Assembly: GCA_017695055.1 (NCBI GenBank)
Contig: JADILY010000097.1
Location: forward strand, 1-18,220
Direction: 5' to 3'
Length of the DNA stretch: 18,220 nucleotides
Origin: Merdivivens faecigallinarum
GTDB lineage: Bacteria > Bacteroidota > Bacteroidia > Bacteroidales > UBA932
Of the stretch, positions 1 to 6,376 are shown piece after piece. Within the stretch, counting starts at the first letter, position 1. Every line of letters begins with the position of its first letter. A program made the position numbers and the translations under genes. A model generated the notes under the pieces. That model had not been told where the DNA came from. It saw only the letters and a list, made by a program, of their open reading frames with translations, and did not search any database.

Positions 1-126
1 AGTATAGCAACTAAGCTCGTCCCGTTTATGCTTGAATTAAGTTCATATGGCGGTTGGGACGCTTATTGGAGCAAAAAATATCCAATATCTCCTAATGCGA
101 TGAGAGTAGAAATGTGCATAATCTAA
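1..126 (+). CDS. 3' end of an unidentified protein (partial)
   Basis: Frame 1 is open from the window edge to a TAA at 124-126, giving 41 residues that include SSYGGWDAYWSKKYPISP and end EMCII. The string reads like real protein (aromatic-rich, no low complexity), but I do not recognise the family. It does not show the C-terminal H-x-x-R or tyrosine box of a tyrosine recombinase, so it is not an obvious integrase even though it lies just upstream of a tRNA-type attachment site. It is probably cargo of an element extending to the left. The 5' part is outside the window. Confidence 0.55.
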   Translation, partial: SIATKLVPFMLELSSYGGWDAYWSKKYPISPNAMRVEMCII

Positions 127-420
127 ATCTAAATCTACATCCCCTCCAAACAAAGAAATTTTCTATCTCATTATCAATCATCCGCTATTGGCGCCACAAT
201 TCCATGAAGGCTATAAAAATGAAAAATCTGGAAATATGGCGTAGGCTGGATAATGAGTAGAGAACAACGAGATTAAGACAACTCAATTTATTGATTTACA
301 ATTATATTATTTTAAGTTTAACCCAACATCGACTTACTCAAAGTGTGTAAGCAACCGTGTAAGCAGAACAGGCATTCAGTCAAGGCAAGTCTTCATAACT
401 CACTGATTTTCACCGTGCGA
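127..420. other. Gene-free stretch with an inverted repeat
   Basis: I see no coding frame here. Three copies of the hexamer AAATCT/ATCTAA lie at about 119-135. CTCATTATC (167-175) is matched by its complement GATAATGAG (249-257), a perfect 9-bp inverted repeat separated by 73 bp. The 9-mer GTGTAAGCA occurs twice close together around 345-365. Short direct and inverted repeats next to a tRNA attachment site could be recombinase arm sites, but this is inference. Confidence 0.4.
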
Positions 421-429
421 AGCACCGCT

Positions 430-492
430 CAGCTGGTTAGAGCGCATGATTCATAATCATGAGGTCCCCAGTTCAATCCTGGGTCCCGCTAC
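430..492 (+). repeat. tRNA(CAT) 3' two-thirds, attachment-site copy 1 (not a functional tRNA)
   Basis: D-arm (GCTC...GAGC), anticodon arm (CATGA-TTCATAA-TCATG, anticodon CAT), T-arm (CCCAG-TTCAATC-CTGGG) and 3' acceptor strand (TCCCGCT) followed by A are all present. The 5' acceptor strand is not: the seven bases at the expected place, CGAAGCA, pair with only three of seven positions of TCCCGCT. This is therefore a tRNA fragment rather than a working gene, as expected for the attachment site of an element that inserts into the 3' end of a tRNA gene. From 448 onward it matches 1566-1610 with a single mismatch. Confidence 0.75.
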
Positions 493-513
493 AAAGTTTA
501 ACAACTTGAAAAT

Positions 514-551
514 AAGACATTTGAGAGGTATCCACTCTTGAGTGTCTTTTT
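514..551 (+). terminator. Rho-independent terminator after tRNA fragment 1
   Basis: A 14-bp stem (514-527 with 535-548, three G-T wobbles, 7-nt loop) runs into a T run at 547-551. It starts 22 bp after the tRNA fragment, the usual place for a tRNA terminator. Confidence 0.7.
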
Positions 552-559
552 GTTTATAA

Positions 560-605
560 GGGCATTTGCACAGACTTTGGGACCAGCGGATAATTTTGCA
601 CGAAA
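560..605 (+). repeat. Short direct repeats at the left edge of higBA, echoed at the right edge
   Basis: TTTGCAC occurs at 565-571 and 595-601. The 12-mer GGGCATTTGCAC (560-571) recurs after higA at 1409-1420, where it continues GAAA, just as the second left TTTGCAC does (602-605). The right copy looks like the left one with the 30 bp between the two heptamers removed. Confidence 0.5.
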
Positions 606-676
606 GTAGAGGTACAAGGGTTTCAAAAGGGGACGGCTAAAAATATTAAATATTATATTGTATTTCAAAATATTCT

Positions 677-706
677 TTTGTATTTCAATATAAATTATTA
701 TCTTTG
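677..706 (+). promoter_or_regulatory. Predicted higBA promoter
   Basis: TTTG (677-680), an 18-nt gap, then TATCTTTG (699-706), matching the Bacteroidota TAnnTTTG -7 box. Transcription would begin near 713, leaving a leader of about 14 nt before the ATG at 727. This excludes the upstream TTG at 709 as the toxin start. Confidence 0.6.
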
Positions 707-726
707 CATTGACAGACAAGGCTGAC

Positions 727-1020
727 ATGAGAATCATAGCAAGGAATAAAATTATTGAATATTATACGCGGCATCCAGATGCGGAAACTGCCCTTGAAGA
801 CTGGTACCAGAAAGTGAAAAAAGCAGAGTGGACTTGCTTTGCTGACATGAAACAGATATTCGGCAGTGTTGACAGTGTAGGAAACCAGCATTATGTGTTC
901 AACATAAGGGGGAACAATCACAGATTGATAGTGGTAGTCAAGTTTACCATAAAACTGGTGCTTGTCCGTTTTATCGGCACTCATGCGGAATATGATTTAA
1001 TAGATGCAAAAAACATATAG
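727..1020 (+). CDS. higB: HigB-family toxin (RelE-like mRNA interferase)
   Basis: The 97-residue protein begins MRIIARNKI and contains HPDAETALEDWYQ, the central FNIRGNNHRLIV block and the C-terminal RFIGTHAEYD. These are the hallmarks of the HigB_toxin family, ribosome-dependent mRNA endonucleases that cut translated messages when the antitoxin is lost. Length is normal. I place the start at ATG 727 because homologues begin MRII and because the TTG at 709 would lie upstream of the predicted transcription start. The antitoxin follows at once, and toxin-first order is typical of HigBA. The pair is the only recognisable content between two tRNA fragments, so it may stabilise, or be left over from, a small integrated element. 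Confidence 0.9.
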   Translation: MRIIARNKIIEYYTRHPDAETALEDWYQKVKKAEWTCFADMKQIFGSVDSVGNQHYVFNIRGNNHRLIVVVKFTIKLVLVRFIGTHAEYDLIDAKNI

Positions 1021-1024
1021 ACAG

Positions 1025-1390
1025 ATGGTAAAGATACAGAACGAAACAACTTATAAGATGGCAATGGAACGGATAGAGGAACTTCTGCCGTTGGTGGACG
1101 ACAATACGCCTATGGATGACAAAAATCTGGTGGAACTGGATTTGTTGTCGGCTCTTGTGGCTGATTATGAAGATGAGCACTACCCGATAAAATCCCCCTC
1201 GCTTGTGGATGCAATCAAGCTCCGTATGTATGAAATGGGACTGAATCAGGCTAAATTGTCCGAACTTCTCGGGGTAAGCCCGTCGCGTGTCAGCGATTAT
1301 CTGACCGGAAGGAGTGAACCGACATTGAAGGTGGCCCGTGACATCAGTCGCAAGCTCAATATTGATGCAAGCATCGTCTTAGGCGTATGA
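1025..1390 (+). CDS. higA: HigA-family antitoxin (Xre-type HTH)
   Basis: This 121-residue protein neutralises HigB and should bind operator DNA to repress its own operon. The N-terminal half (AMERIEELLPLVDDN, ELDLLSALVADYEDEHYPI) is the HigA/COG5499 pattern. The C-terminal half is a Cro/Xre helix-turn-helix (QAKLSELLGVSPSRVSDYLTG) followed by the usual SEPTLKVARDISRKL helix. ATG 1025, 4 nt after the higB stop, gives the N-terminus expected for the family. ATG 1004 is in frame and would overlap higB by 17 nt, and cannot be excluded. No Shine-Dalgarno sequence is seen at either start, so translational coupling to higB is likely. Confidence 0.9.
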   Translation: MVKIQNETTYKMAMERIEELLPLVDDNTPMDDKNLVELDLLSALVADYEDEHYPIKSPSLVDAIKLRMYEMGLNQAKLSELLGVSPSRVSDYLTGRSEPTLKVARDISRKLNIDASIVLGV

Positions 1391-1565
1391 TTTCACGGCA
1401 GACAAAGCGGGCATTTGCACGAAAATTACACAAAACGCAGAGAAACGGGTGATAATAATACGGATTGAAAAGGAATTATTATCTTCGACCTTGTAATATA
1501 AGCACTTATGACAAGCCATCGAAGGGCGGAAACTGGATGGGAACACCTTAGAAGCTGTTAAATTC
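1391..1565. other. Gene-free right arm of the higBA island
   Basis: No coding frame is credible. It contains GGGCATTTGCAC (1409-1420), shared with the left side of higBA, and a perfect 9-bp inverted repeat GATAATAAT/ATTATTATC (1451-1459 with 1475-1483, 15-nt loop). No terminator is evident directly after higA. Confidence 0.4.
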
Positions 1566-1610
1566 GATTCATAATCATGAGGTCCCCAGTTCAATCCTGG
1601 GCCCCGCTAC
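1566..1610 (+). repeat. tRNA(CAT) 3' half, attachment-site copy 2
   Basis: The 45 bases from the anticodon arm to the 3' end repeat 448-492 with one change (GGGTCCC to GGGCCCC). There is no D-arm or 5' acceptor strand. The sequence upstream is unrelated to a tRNA, so this is the distal attachment site left by integration into the 3' half of a tRNA gene. A normal tRNA-type terminator follows at 1632, so the DNA to the right is probably the original chromosomal flank. Confidence 0.8.
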
Positions 1611-1873
1611 TGATTGAAAACATTGGAGATGAAGCACTTGCAGGGAGGATGCAGGTGCTTTTTTTGTGTATGGATGTGGCTGTCGGAGCGGTGATGATGT
1701 GGCTTTGACAGGATTGCAGACGGATTCATGTCTGTCGGGGCTGTATCGCAAAGCACACCCAGGCCCAGCCCTATCACCACATTAACAATTGATATACAAC
1801 CAATTAGCACAACGATAAAATTTTTCAACTGTGGATTCCAGCATGTTTCAAACCCCTCGGAATCCACAGCCAT
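1607..1873 (-). CDS. Doubtful small ORF with one hydrophobic segment
   Basis: An 88-codon minus-strand frame starts at ATG 1873 and ends at a TAG inside the tRNA fragment. Residues about 17-42 are hydrophobic (FIVVLIGCISIVNVVIGLGL), like a membrane helix. The second half is low-complexity (HHH, SDSHIHTQ) and reads through the tRNA terminator on the opposite strand. It may be the surviving start of a gene cut by the attachment site, or simply chance. A perfect 17-bp palindrome lies 12 bp upstream of its ATG. Confidence 0.2.
   Translation of the reverse strand: MAVDSEGFETCWNPQLKNFIVVLIGCISIVNVVIGLGLGVLCDTAPTDMNPSAILSKPHHHRSDSHIHTQKKHLHPPCKCFISNVFNQ
1632..1665 (+). terminator. Rho-independent terminator after tRNA fragment 2
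   Basis: AAGCACTTGC (1632-1641) pairs with GCAGGTGCTT (1651-1660), a 10-bp stem with one wobble and a 9-nt loop, followed by TTTTT (1661-1665). Confidence 0.85.
1829..1869. repeat. Perfect 11-bp inverted repeat
   Basis: CTGTGGATTCC (1829-1839) and GGAATCCACAG (1859-1869) are exact complements around a 19-nt loop. A short T run (TTTTT) begins 4 nt after the right arm on the plus strand, so it could act as a weak terminator. Confidence 0.7.
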
Positions 1874-1884
1874 TTTTAGGGATA

Positions 1885-1923
1885 TATCCTATAATACATT
1901 GATTAACAATGTATTATAGGATA
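1885..1923. repeat. Perfect 17-bp palindrome with 5-nt loop
   Basis: TATCCTATAATACATTG (1885-1901) is exactly complemented by 1907-1923 around the loop ATTAA. There is no T run on either side, so it is not a standard terminator. Each arm contains TATAAT, so an identical sequence is presented to both strands. It may be a dimeric operator, a cruciform or an RNA hairpin; the sequence does not decide. Confidence 0.85.
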
Positions 1924-1948
1924 CAAGCCCAAAACAAGGTGTGGGCCA

Positions 1949-2044
1949 GACACGCTATCAAGCACACCACCAAGCACACCACCAAGCACGCCATCGGACA
2001 TACAATCCGACACGCCATCCAGCATGCCACCACCGACCCACACC
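1949..2044. repeat. Degenerate 12-bp tandem repeat, about 7-8 copies
   Basis: Units such as AGCACACCACCA (1961-1972 and 1973-1984, identical), AGCACGCCATCG (1985-1996), GACACGCCATCC (2009-2020) and AGCATGCCACCA (2021-2032) follow each other without spacers. Because the period is a multiple of three, repetitive but meaningless open frames appear on both strands. I reject those as genes. Confidence 0.75.
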
Positions 2045-2194
2045 TGCGAAGCGGCGACAGCAGCATAATCCGTCCCGACCATTATGACATCTCCCGTCCC
2101 TATACTTTTGACGGCATCCACGTGGACTTCACCGGGAACAAGGATTTTTGACAACCCCTAACAACACTCTAATACACAGCTATTTACAAACAAC

Positions 2195-2323
2195 ATGATT
2201 AAGTCAAGGCGTTCCAAGTTTGACAGCATTCCTGCCGTAACCGAACGCAAGCCCGGACAGTATCGGGTATCCGTGAAAAATTTTAAACGGCTTCTTAGGT
2301 GGATTTCCGGCATATTTTCTTAA
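2195..2323 (+). CDS. Possible 42-residue cationic small protein
   Basis: The frame from ATG 2195 to TAA 2321 gives a strongly basic peptide (begins MIKSRRSKF, ends KNFKRLLRWISGIFS) whose last third could form an amphipathic helix. I know of no family for it. No promoter box or Shine-Dalgarno sequence is clear upstream, and its stop codon overlaps the predicted -7 box of the fucosidase gene. A 42-codon open run is not rare by chance, so confidence is low. Confidence 0.28.
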   Translation: MIKSRRSKFDSIPAVTERKPGQYRVSVKNFKRLLRWISGIFS

Positions 2324-2328
2324 TTTTG
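2321..2328 (+). promoter_or_regulatory. Predicted -7 box for the fucosidase operon
   Basis: TAATTTTG matches TAnnTTTG. The start codon lies 30 nt downstream. I see no clear TTTG at the expected upstream distance. Confidence 0.4.
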
Positions 2329-2357
2329 CGATAATTTGAGCAAACGGGCTGTTTTTA

Positions 2358-3710
2358 ATGGGAAAAATATTTTTCGCGATAAACATTTTGCTGATTTTTT
2401 CAGCTCTTACGGCAGGGAATGCGGCAGGACAGGCATATTCCGGCCATGAAGAGGCCCGTTATGTCCCAACGGAGGCCAATCTCGCTTCAAGGCAGGAGTT
2501 CCGGGAAGCAGGGCTCGGCATTTTCATCCACTGGGGTGTTTATTCGATGCTCGGAGACGGGGAATGGGTGCTCAACAATCAGGATATCGATTATAAGGAG
2601 TATGAAAAATTGGCGGGAGGATTCTGCCCGGCAGGGTTCGATGCGGAAGAATGGGTGAAGGCCATAAAAGGCTCGGGCGCAAAGTATATCTGCTTCACCG
2701 CAAGGCACCATGACGGATTCTCCATGTTCGGCTCGGAACACACAGATTATGATATTACGGATGCGACACCTTTCGGAAGGGACATCGTAAAAGAACTTGC
2801 CGAAGCCTGCCATGAAGAAGGTCTCAGACTGCACCTTTACTACTCGCTCATCGACTGGGGCCGGGAGGACGCCCCGAGAGGACGGACCGGAAAGGGCACG
2901 GGAAGGCCTGAGGGAAGCACGGACACGACGGCCTACTTCAAGTTCATGAAAGGGCAGCTGACCGAATTGCTCGGCAATTACGGGGAAATAGGCGCAATCT
3001 GGTTCGACGGGGACTGGGACATGCCGGAAGGGTACGACTGGAGGTACGACGAACTTTATCCTCTGATACACGGCTTACAGCCGGGCTGCCTCATAGGGAA
3101 CAACCACCACAGGAACCCAATCGAAGGCGAAGACATCCAGATTTTCGAAAGGGACCTCCCCGGGGAAAACCTTGCGGGCTATTCCGGAGCACAGGACGTA
3201 AGCACCAGCCTGCCTCTCGAAACCTGCCAGACAATGGGTGCGAGCTGGGGGTACGACATTCACGATGATGAATACAAATCCGCCGAAGAACTGATACATT
3301 ACCTTGTGAATGCGGCCGGGCGCGGAGGAAATCTGCTGCTGAACATAGGCCCGGGGCCCGACGGGAAACTGCCTGAACAGGCCGTGGACAGGCTCGAAAG
3401 CATAGGAAAATGGATGGACGAATTCGGTTTCACCATATACAGGACACAGCGCGGAGACATCCCGCCACACGATTGGGGAGCGACGACGAGGAAAGGCGAC
3501 AGACTTTACATACACATCCTCAACTTTCAGGACGATTCGCTCTTCCTTCCCCTCAAGGATTGCAAGATAACGGCGGCGCAGTGCGTAAATGACGGAAAAC
3601 GTCTCAAATTCATCCAGGACAAGGACGGGGTACTGCTGAAACTCGGGACCGTTCCGGACGAAACGGATTTTATCGTGGAACTTGTTTTGAAACAGACAAC
3701 AATAAAATAA
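2358..3710 (+). CDS. Secreted alpha-L-fucosidase, glycoside hydrolase family 29
   Basis: This 450-residue enzyme should remove terminal alpha-L-fucose from glycans by a retaining mechanism. A Sec-type signal peptide occupies residues 1 to about 24. The TIM-barrel domain shows the GH29 signatures FIHWG (56-60), RHHDGF (116-121), LYYSLIDW (160-167) and IWFDGDWD (214-221). Asp217 in WFDG is the expected catalytic nucleophile. The C-terminal barrel motif GRGGNLLLNIGPGPDG and a small beta-rich tail are also present. Length is normal for a compact GH29. There is no lipobox, so it is probably periplasmic. The next gene begins 1 bp after the stop, so the two are almost certainly co-transcribed and translationally coupled. 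No SusC/SusD pair is in the window. Confidence 0.93.
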   Translation: MGKIFFAINILLIFSALTAGNAAGQAYSGHEEARYVPTEANLASRQEFREAGLGIFIHWGVYSMLGDGEWVLNNQDIDYKEYEKLAGGFCPAGFDAEEWVKAIKGSGAKYICFTARHHDGFSMFGSEHTDYDITDATPFGRDIVKELAEACHEEGLRLHLYYSLIDWGREDAPRGRTGKGTGRPEGSTDTTAYFKFMKGQLTELLGNYGEIGAIWFDGDWDMPEGYDWRYDELYPLIHGLQPGCLIGNNHHRNPIEGEDIQIFERDLPGENLAGYSGAQDVSTSLPLETCQTMGASWGYDIHDDEYKSAEELIHYLVNAAGRGGNLLLNIGPGPDGKLPEQAVDRLESIGKWMDEFGFTIYRTQRGDIPPHDWGATTRKGDRLYIHILNFQDDSLFLPLKDCKITAAQCVNDGKRLKFIQDKDGVLLKLGTVPDETDFIVELVLKQTTIK

Positions 3711-3711
3711 T

Positions 3712-6345
3712 ATGAAAAATTTTTTAGTATCGGCAATGATTTTCGTGTCTCTGACCGCAATGGTTTCATGCGGGGACCATTTTATAAACGACACGGATTA
3801 TCGTAAACAAGTCGAAAAGGATTTTACAGCAAAGAGGGAGGCCCTCGACTGTCAGGAGGCCTTCGGTATCTTCAGGACTCCGCTCGCAACGGACGAACGC
3901 GAAGCCCTCAAATTCCTTTATGCGTACATGCCTATAGGAGACATCCTCAACCATGACGGAAAATATTATCTTGAAAACTACAGGCTCACGAAGGAAGCCC
4001 TCGCCGAGATGCCGTGGGGAAAAACGATTCCGGAAAGGGAAATAAGGCACTTCATCCTTCCGGTGCGCGTAAACAACGAGAATCTCGACACATCCAGGGC
4101 CGTATTTTTCAACGAATTGAAAGACAGAGTGAAAGGCATGTCGATGTATGATGCCGTACTCGAAGTCAACCACTGGTGCCACGAGAAAGCGATATACATG
4201 CCTTCCGACTCACGAACAAGTTCTCCTTTAGCGACAGTAATGACTGCTTACGGCCGTTGCGGGGAAGAATCCACCCTGCTTGTAGCCGCTCTGAGATCCG
4301 TTGCCATACCGGCAAGGCAGGTATACACTCCGAGGTGGGCGCATACCGATGACAACCACGCATGGGTGGAAGCATGGGTCGACGGAGAATGGTACTTCCT
4401 CGGAGCATGCGAACCGGAGCCGGTTCTCGACCTCGGATGGTTCAACGCCCCTGCAAGCCGCGGAATGCTCATGCACACCAATGTTTTCGGACGTTATGAC
4501 GGACCGGAAGACGTGATGAGGCGCACTCCTATGTATACGGAAATCAATGTTATAGAAAATTATGCCCCGGCACCTGCCGAAGTTAAAGTAAACGTAGTGG
4601 AAACGGACGGGACACCTGCTTCAGGAGCCAGGGTTGAATACAAACTGTACAACTATGCCGAGTTCTACACGGTAGCGTCCAAGACCGCCGACGACGAGGG
4701 GCGCTCATCCCTTACGGCCGGAAGAGGGGACCTGATGGTGCTCGCCTCCAAGGACGGAAAATTCGGGCTTACGAAAGTGTCATTCGGGAAAGACTCCACG
4801 GTGACAATCACACTCGACAAGGCCGAAGGGGACAGGATTGAACACATGTCTTTCGAAATAGTGCCTCCGGCAGAGAATGCCAACATCCCTGAAGTCACTC
4901 CGGAACAAAGGGCCGAAAACGACAGGAGGATGGCATACGAAGACTCCATCAGGAACGCTTATACGGCAACTTTCTTTACAAAGAAGAGCGCCGAGGACTT
5001 CGCGGCAAAATACGTGCTCTCCCCGGAAAGGACCGTTCCGCTGCTTATCGGGGCAAGGGGCAATTTCGAAGCCGTTTCACGTTTCCTCGGTGATGCCACC
5101 AAGAACGGACTCGGAACAAGGGCGCTGGAACTTCTCGAAGTCATAGCGGAAAAGGACCTCAGGGACACTCCTTACGAAGTACTGGCCGACCATCTTTACA
5201 ATACGGACAAGAATGCCGATGCCCGTACGGTGCTCAATCCGAGGGTCACTACGGAACTCCTCTACCCTTACCGCGAATATTTGCAGGACAATATTTCGGT
5301 TTCGGACGCTTCCATATTCAGGAAAGATCCGTCAAAACTCGTCGAATGGTGCCGCGACAGCCTCAAACTGCTCGATACCATATCGATGCGTTATGTACAG
5401 GTAAATCCTGAAAGGGTTTGGGACTACAGGATAGCCGACAAAGAATCGAGAAAGGTATTTTTCGTTTCGGCGGCAAGAAGCCTCGGCATTCCGGCCTGGG
5501 TGGATGAAGTCACAGGAGGAGTAAAATACATGCTCTCCGACAGCACCGTAATGGATGTGGATTTCGATGCTCAGGAACAGACCGTTCTGCCTACGGGAAC
5601 CCTCAAACTGGATTTCTCCCCTATCCCGATGCTCGACAACCCTAAATACTATACGCATTTTACCATTTCAAAATATGACAACGGCTCATTCAGACTGCTC
5701 AGTTACCCGGAAAGCGCGACATGGGCGGACTTTAAGGACGGAGCCGAGCTTGAATGCGGTTATTACATGCTGGTAAGCGGCTCGAGAATGGCTCAGGGCA
5801 ATGTTCTTACGGATGTCGAATTTTTCACTATAAATGAAGGCGAAACGACCGAGACCGAACTCAAGGTACGCGAAGACCCGAATCAGTTCAGGGTCATAGG
5901 AAGTTTCAATTCGGAAGCAAAATTCAAGACACTTGAAGGTGAAGAGACATCGGTACTGCTGACTACCGGAAGGGGCTATTTCATTGTCGGTGTGATAGAT
6001 TACGGACATGAGCCTACCAACCATGCTCTCAAGGACATCATAGCGGCAGCCGAAGGCCTTGAAGAATGGGGCCGGCCGATAGTCCTGCTCTTCGCTTCGC
6101 AGAGCGATTATGAAAGGTTCAACAAGGAAAACTTCGAAGGACTTCCTTCGACGGTACATTTCGGAATCGATGCCGACGGCTCCGTAAGGGCCATGATGGC
6201 TGAAAACATGAAGGCCGAAAACGGCGGAAGGCTTCCGATGTTCGTCCTTGCCGACACCTTCAACAGAGTCGTATTCTTCTCCCAGGGCTACACAATCGGC
6301 CTCGGCGACCAGCTCATGAAAGTCGTCAAGGGCATCCAGGAATAA
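3712..6345 (+). CDS. PNGase/transglutaminase-like lipoprotein with degenerate second domain and thioredoxin-like tail
   Basis: A lipoprotein signal peptide (residues 1-19) leads to Cys20. Residues about 145-250 form a papain-like transglutaminase core: Cys183 in GRCGEES and His216 in NHAWVEAW. The stretch from about 227 (W..LGACEPEPVLDLGWF) resembles the W.H.D.CE....P.LYE.GW motif of peptide:N-glycanases. The third triad position, normally Asp, appears to be Gly231, while the following Cys-Glu (233-234) is kept. A beta-sandwich (about 285-370) follows. A second transglutaminase-like segment (about 565-610, SAARSLGIPAW) lacks both Cys and His, and the last ~120 residues look thioredoxin-like without CxxC. 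It sits 1 bp after the fucosidase, hinting at glycoprotein breakdown. Activity as glycanase, amidase or peptidase is unproven. Confidence 0.8.
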   Translation: MKNFLVSAMIFVSLTAMVSCGDHFINDTDYRKQVEKDFTAKREALDCQEAFGIFRTPLATDEREALKFLYAYMPIGDILNHDGKYYLENYRLTKEALAEMPWGKTIPEREIRHFILPVRVNNENLDTSRAVFFNELKDRVKGMSMYDAVLEVNHWCHEKAIYMPSDSRTSSPLATVMTAYGRCGEESTLLVAALRSVAIPARQVYTPRWAHTDDNHAWVEAWVDGEWYFLGACEPEPVLDLGWFNAPASRGMLMHTNVFGRYDGPEDVMRRTPMYTEINVIENYAPAPAEVKVNVVETDGTPASGARVEYKLYNYAEFYTVASKTADDEGRSSLTAGRGDLMVLASKDGKFGLTKVSFGKDSTVTITLDKAEGDRIEHMSFEIVPPAENANIPEVTPEQRAENDRRMAYEDSIRNAYTATFFTKKSAEDFAAKYVLSPERTVPLLIGARGNFEAVSRFLGDATKNGLGTRALELLEVIAEKDLRDTPYEVLADHLYNTDKNADARTVLNPRVTTELLYPYREYLQDNISVSDASIFRKDPSKLVEWCRDSLKLLDTISMRYVQVNPERVWDYRIADKESRKVFFVSAARSLGIPAWVDEVTGGVKYMLSDSTVMDVDFDAQEQTVLPTGTLKLDFSPIPMLDNPKYYTHFTISKYDNGSFRLLSYPESATWADFKDGAELECGYYMLVSGSRMAQGNVLTDVEFFTINEGETTETELKVREDPNQFRVIGSFNSEAKFKTLEGEETSVLLTTGRGYFIVGVIDYGHEPTNHALKDIIAAAEGLEEWGRPIVLLFASQSDYERFNKENFEGLPSTVHFGIDADGSVRAMMAENMKAENGGRLPMFVLADTFNRVVFFSQGYTIGLGDQLMKVVKGIQE

Positions 6346-6376
6346 CGGCAGCAACGGCAGGAGTTCCATTGAATCC

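Noticed and set aside
421..492. Functional tRNA-Met/Ile(CAT) gene
   Set aside because: The 5' acceptor strand pairs at only three of seven positions with the 3' strand, so it is treated as an attachment-site fragment.
709..726. TTG at 709 as the higB start
   Set aside because: It lies upstream of the predicted transcription start, and HigB homologues begin MRII, matching ATG 727.
1903..2154. Overlapping open frames on both strands (83 and 80 codons)
   Set aside because: Both are translations of the 12-bp tandem repeat and flanks, with repetitive composition (GGVLGGVL or KHTTKHTT) and no family likeness.
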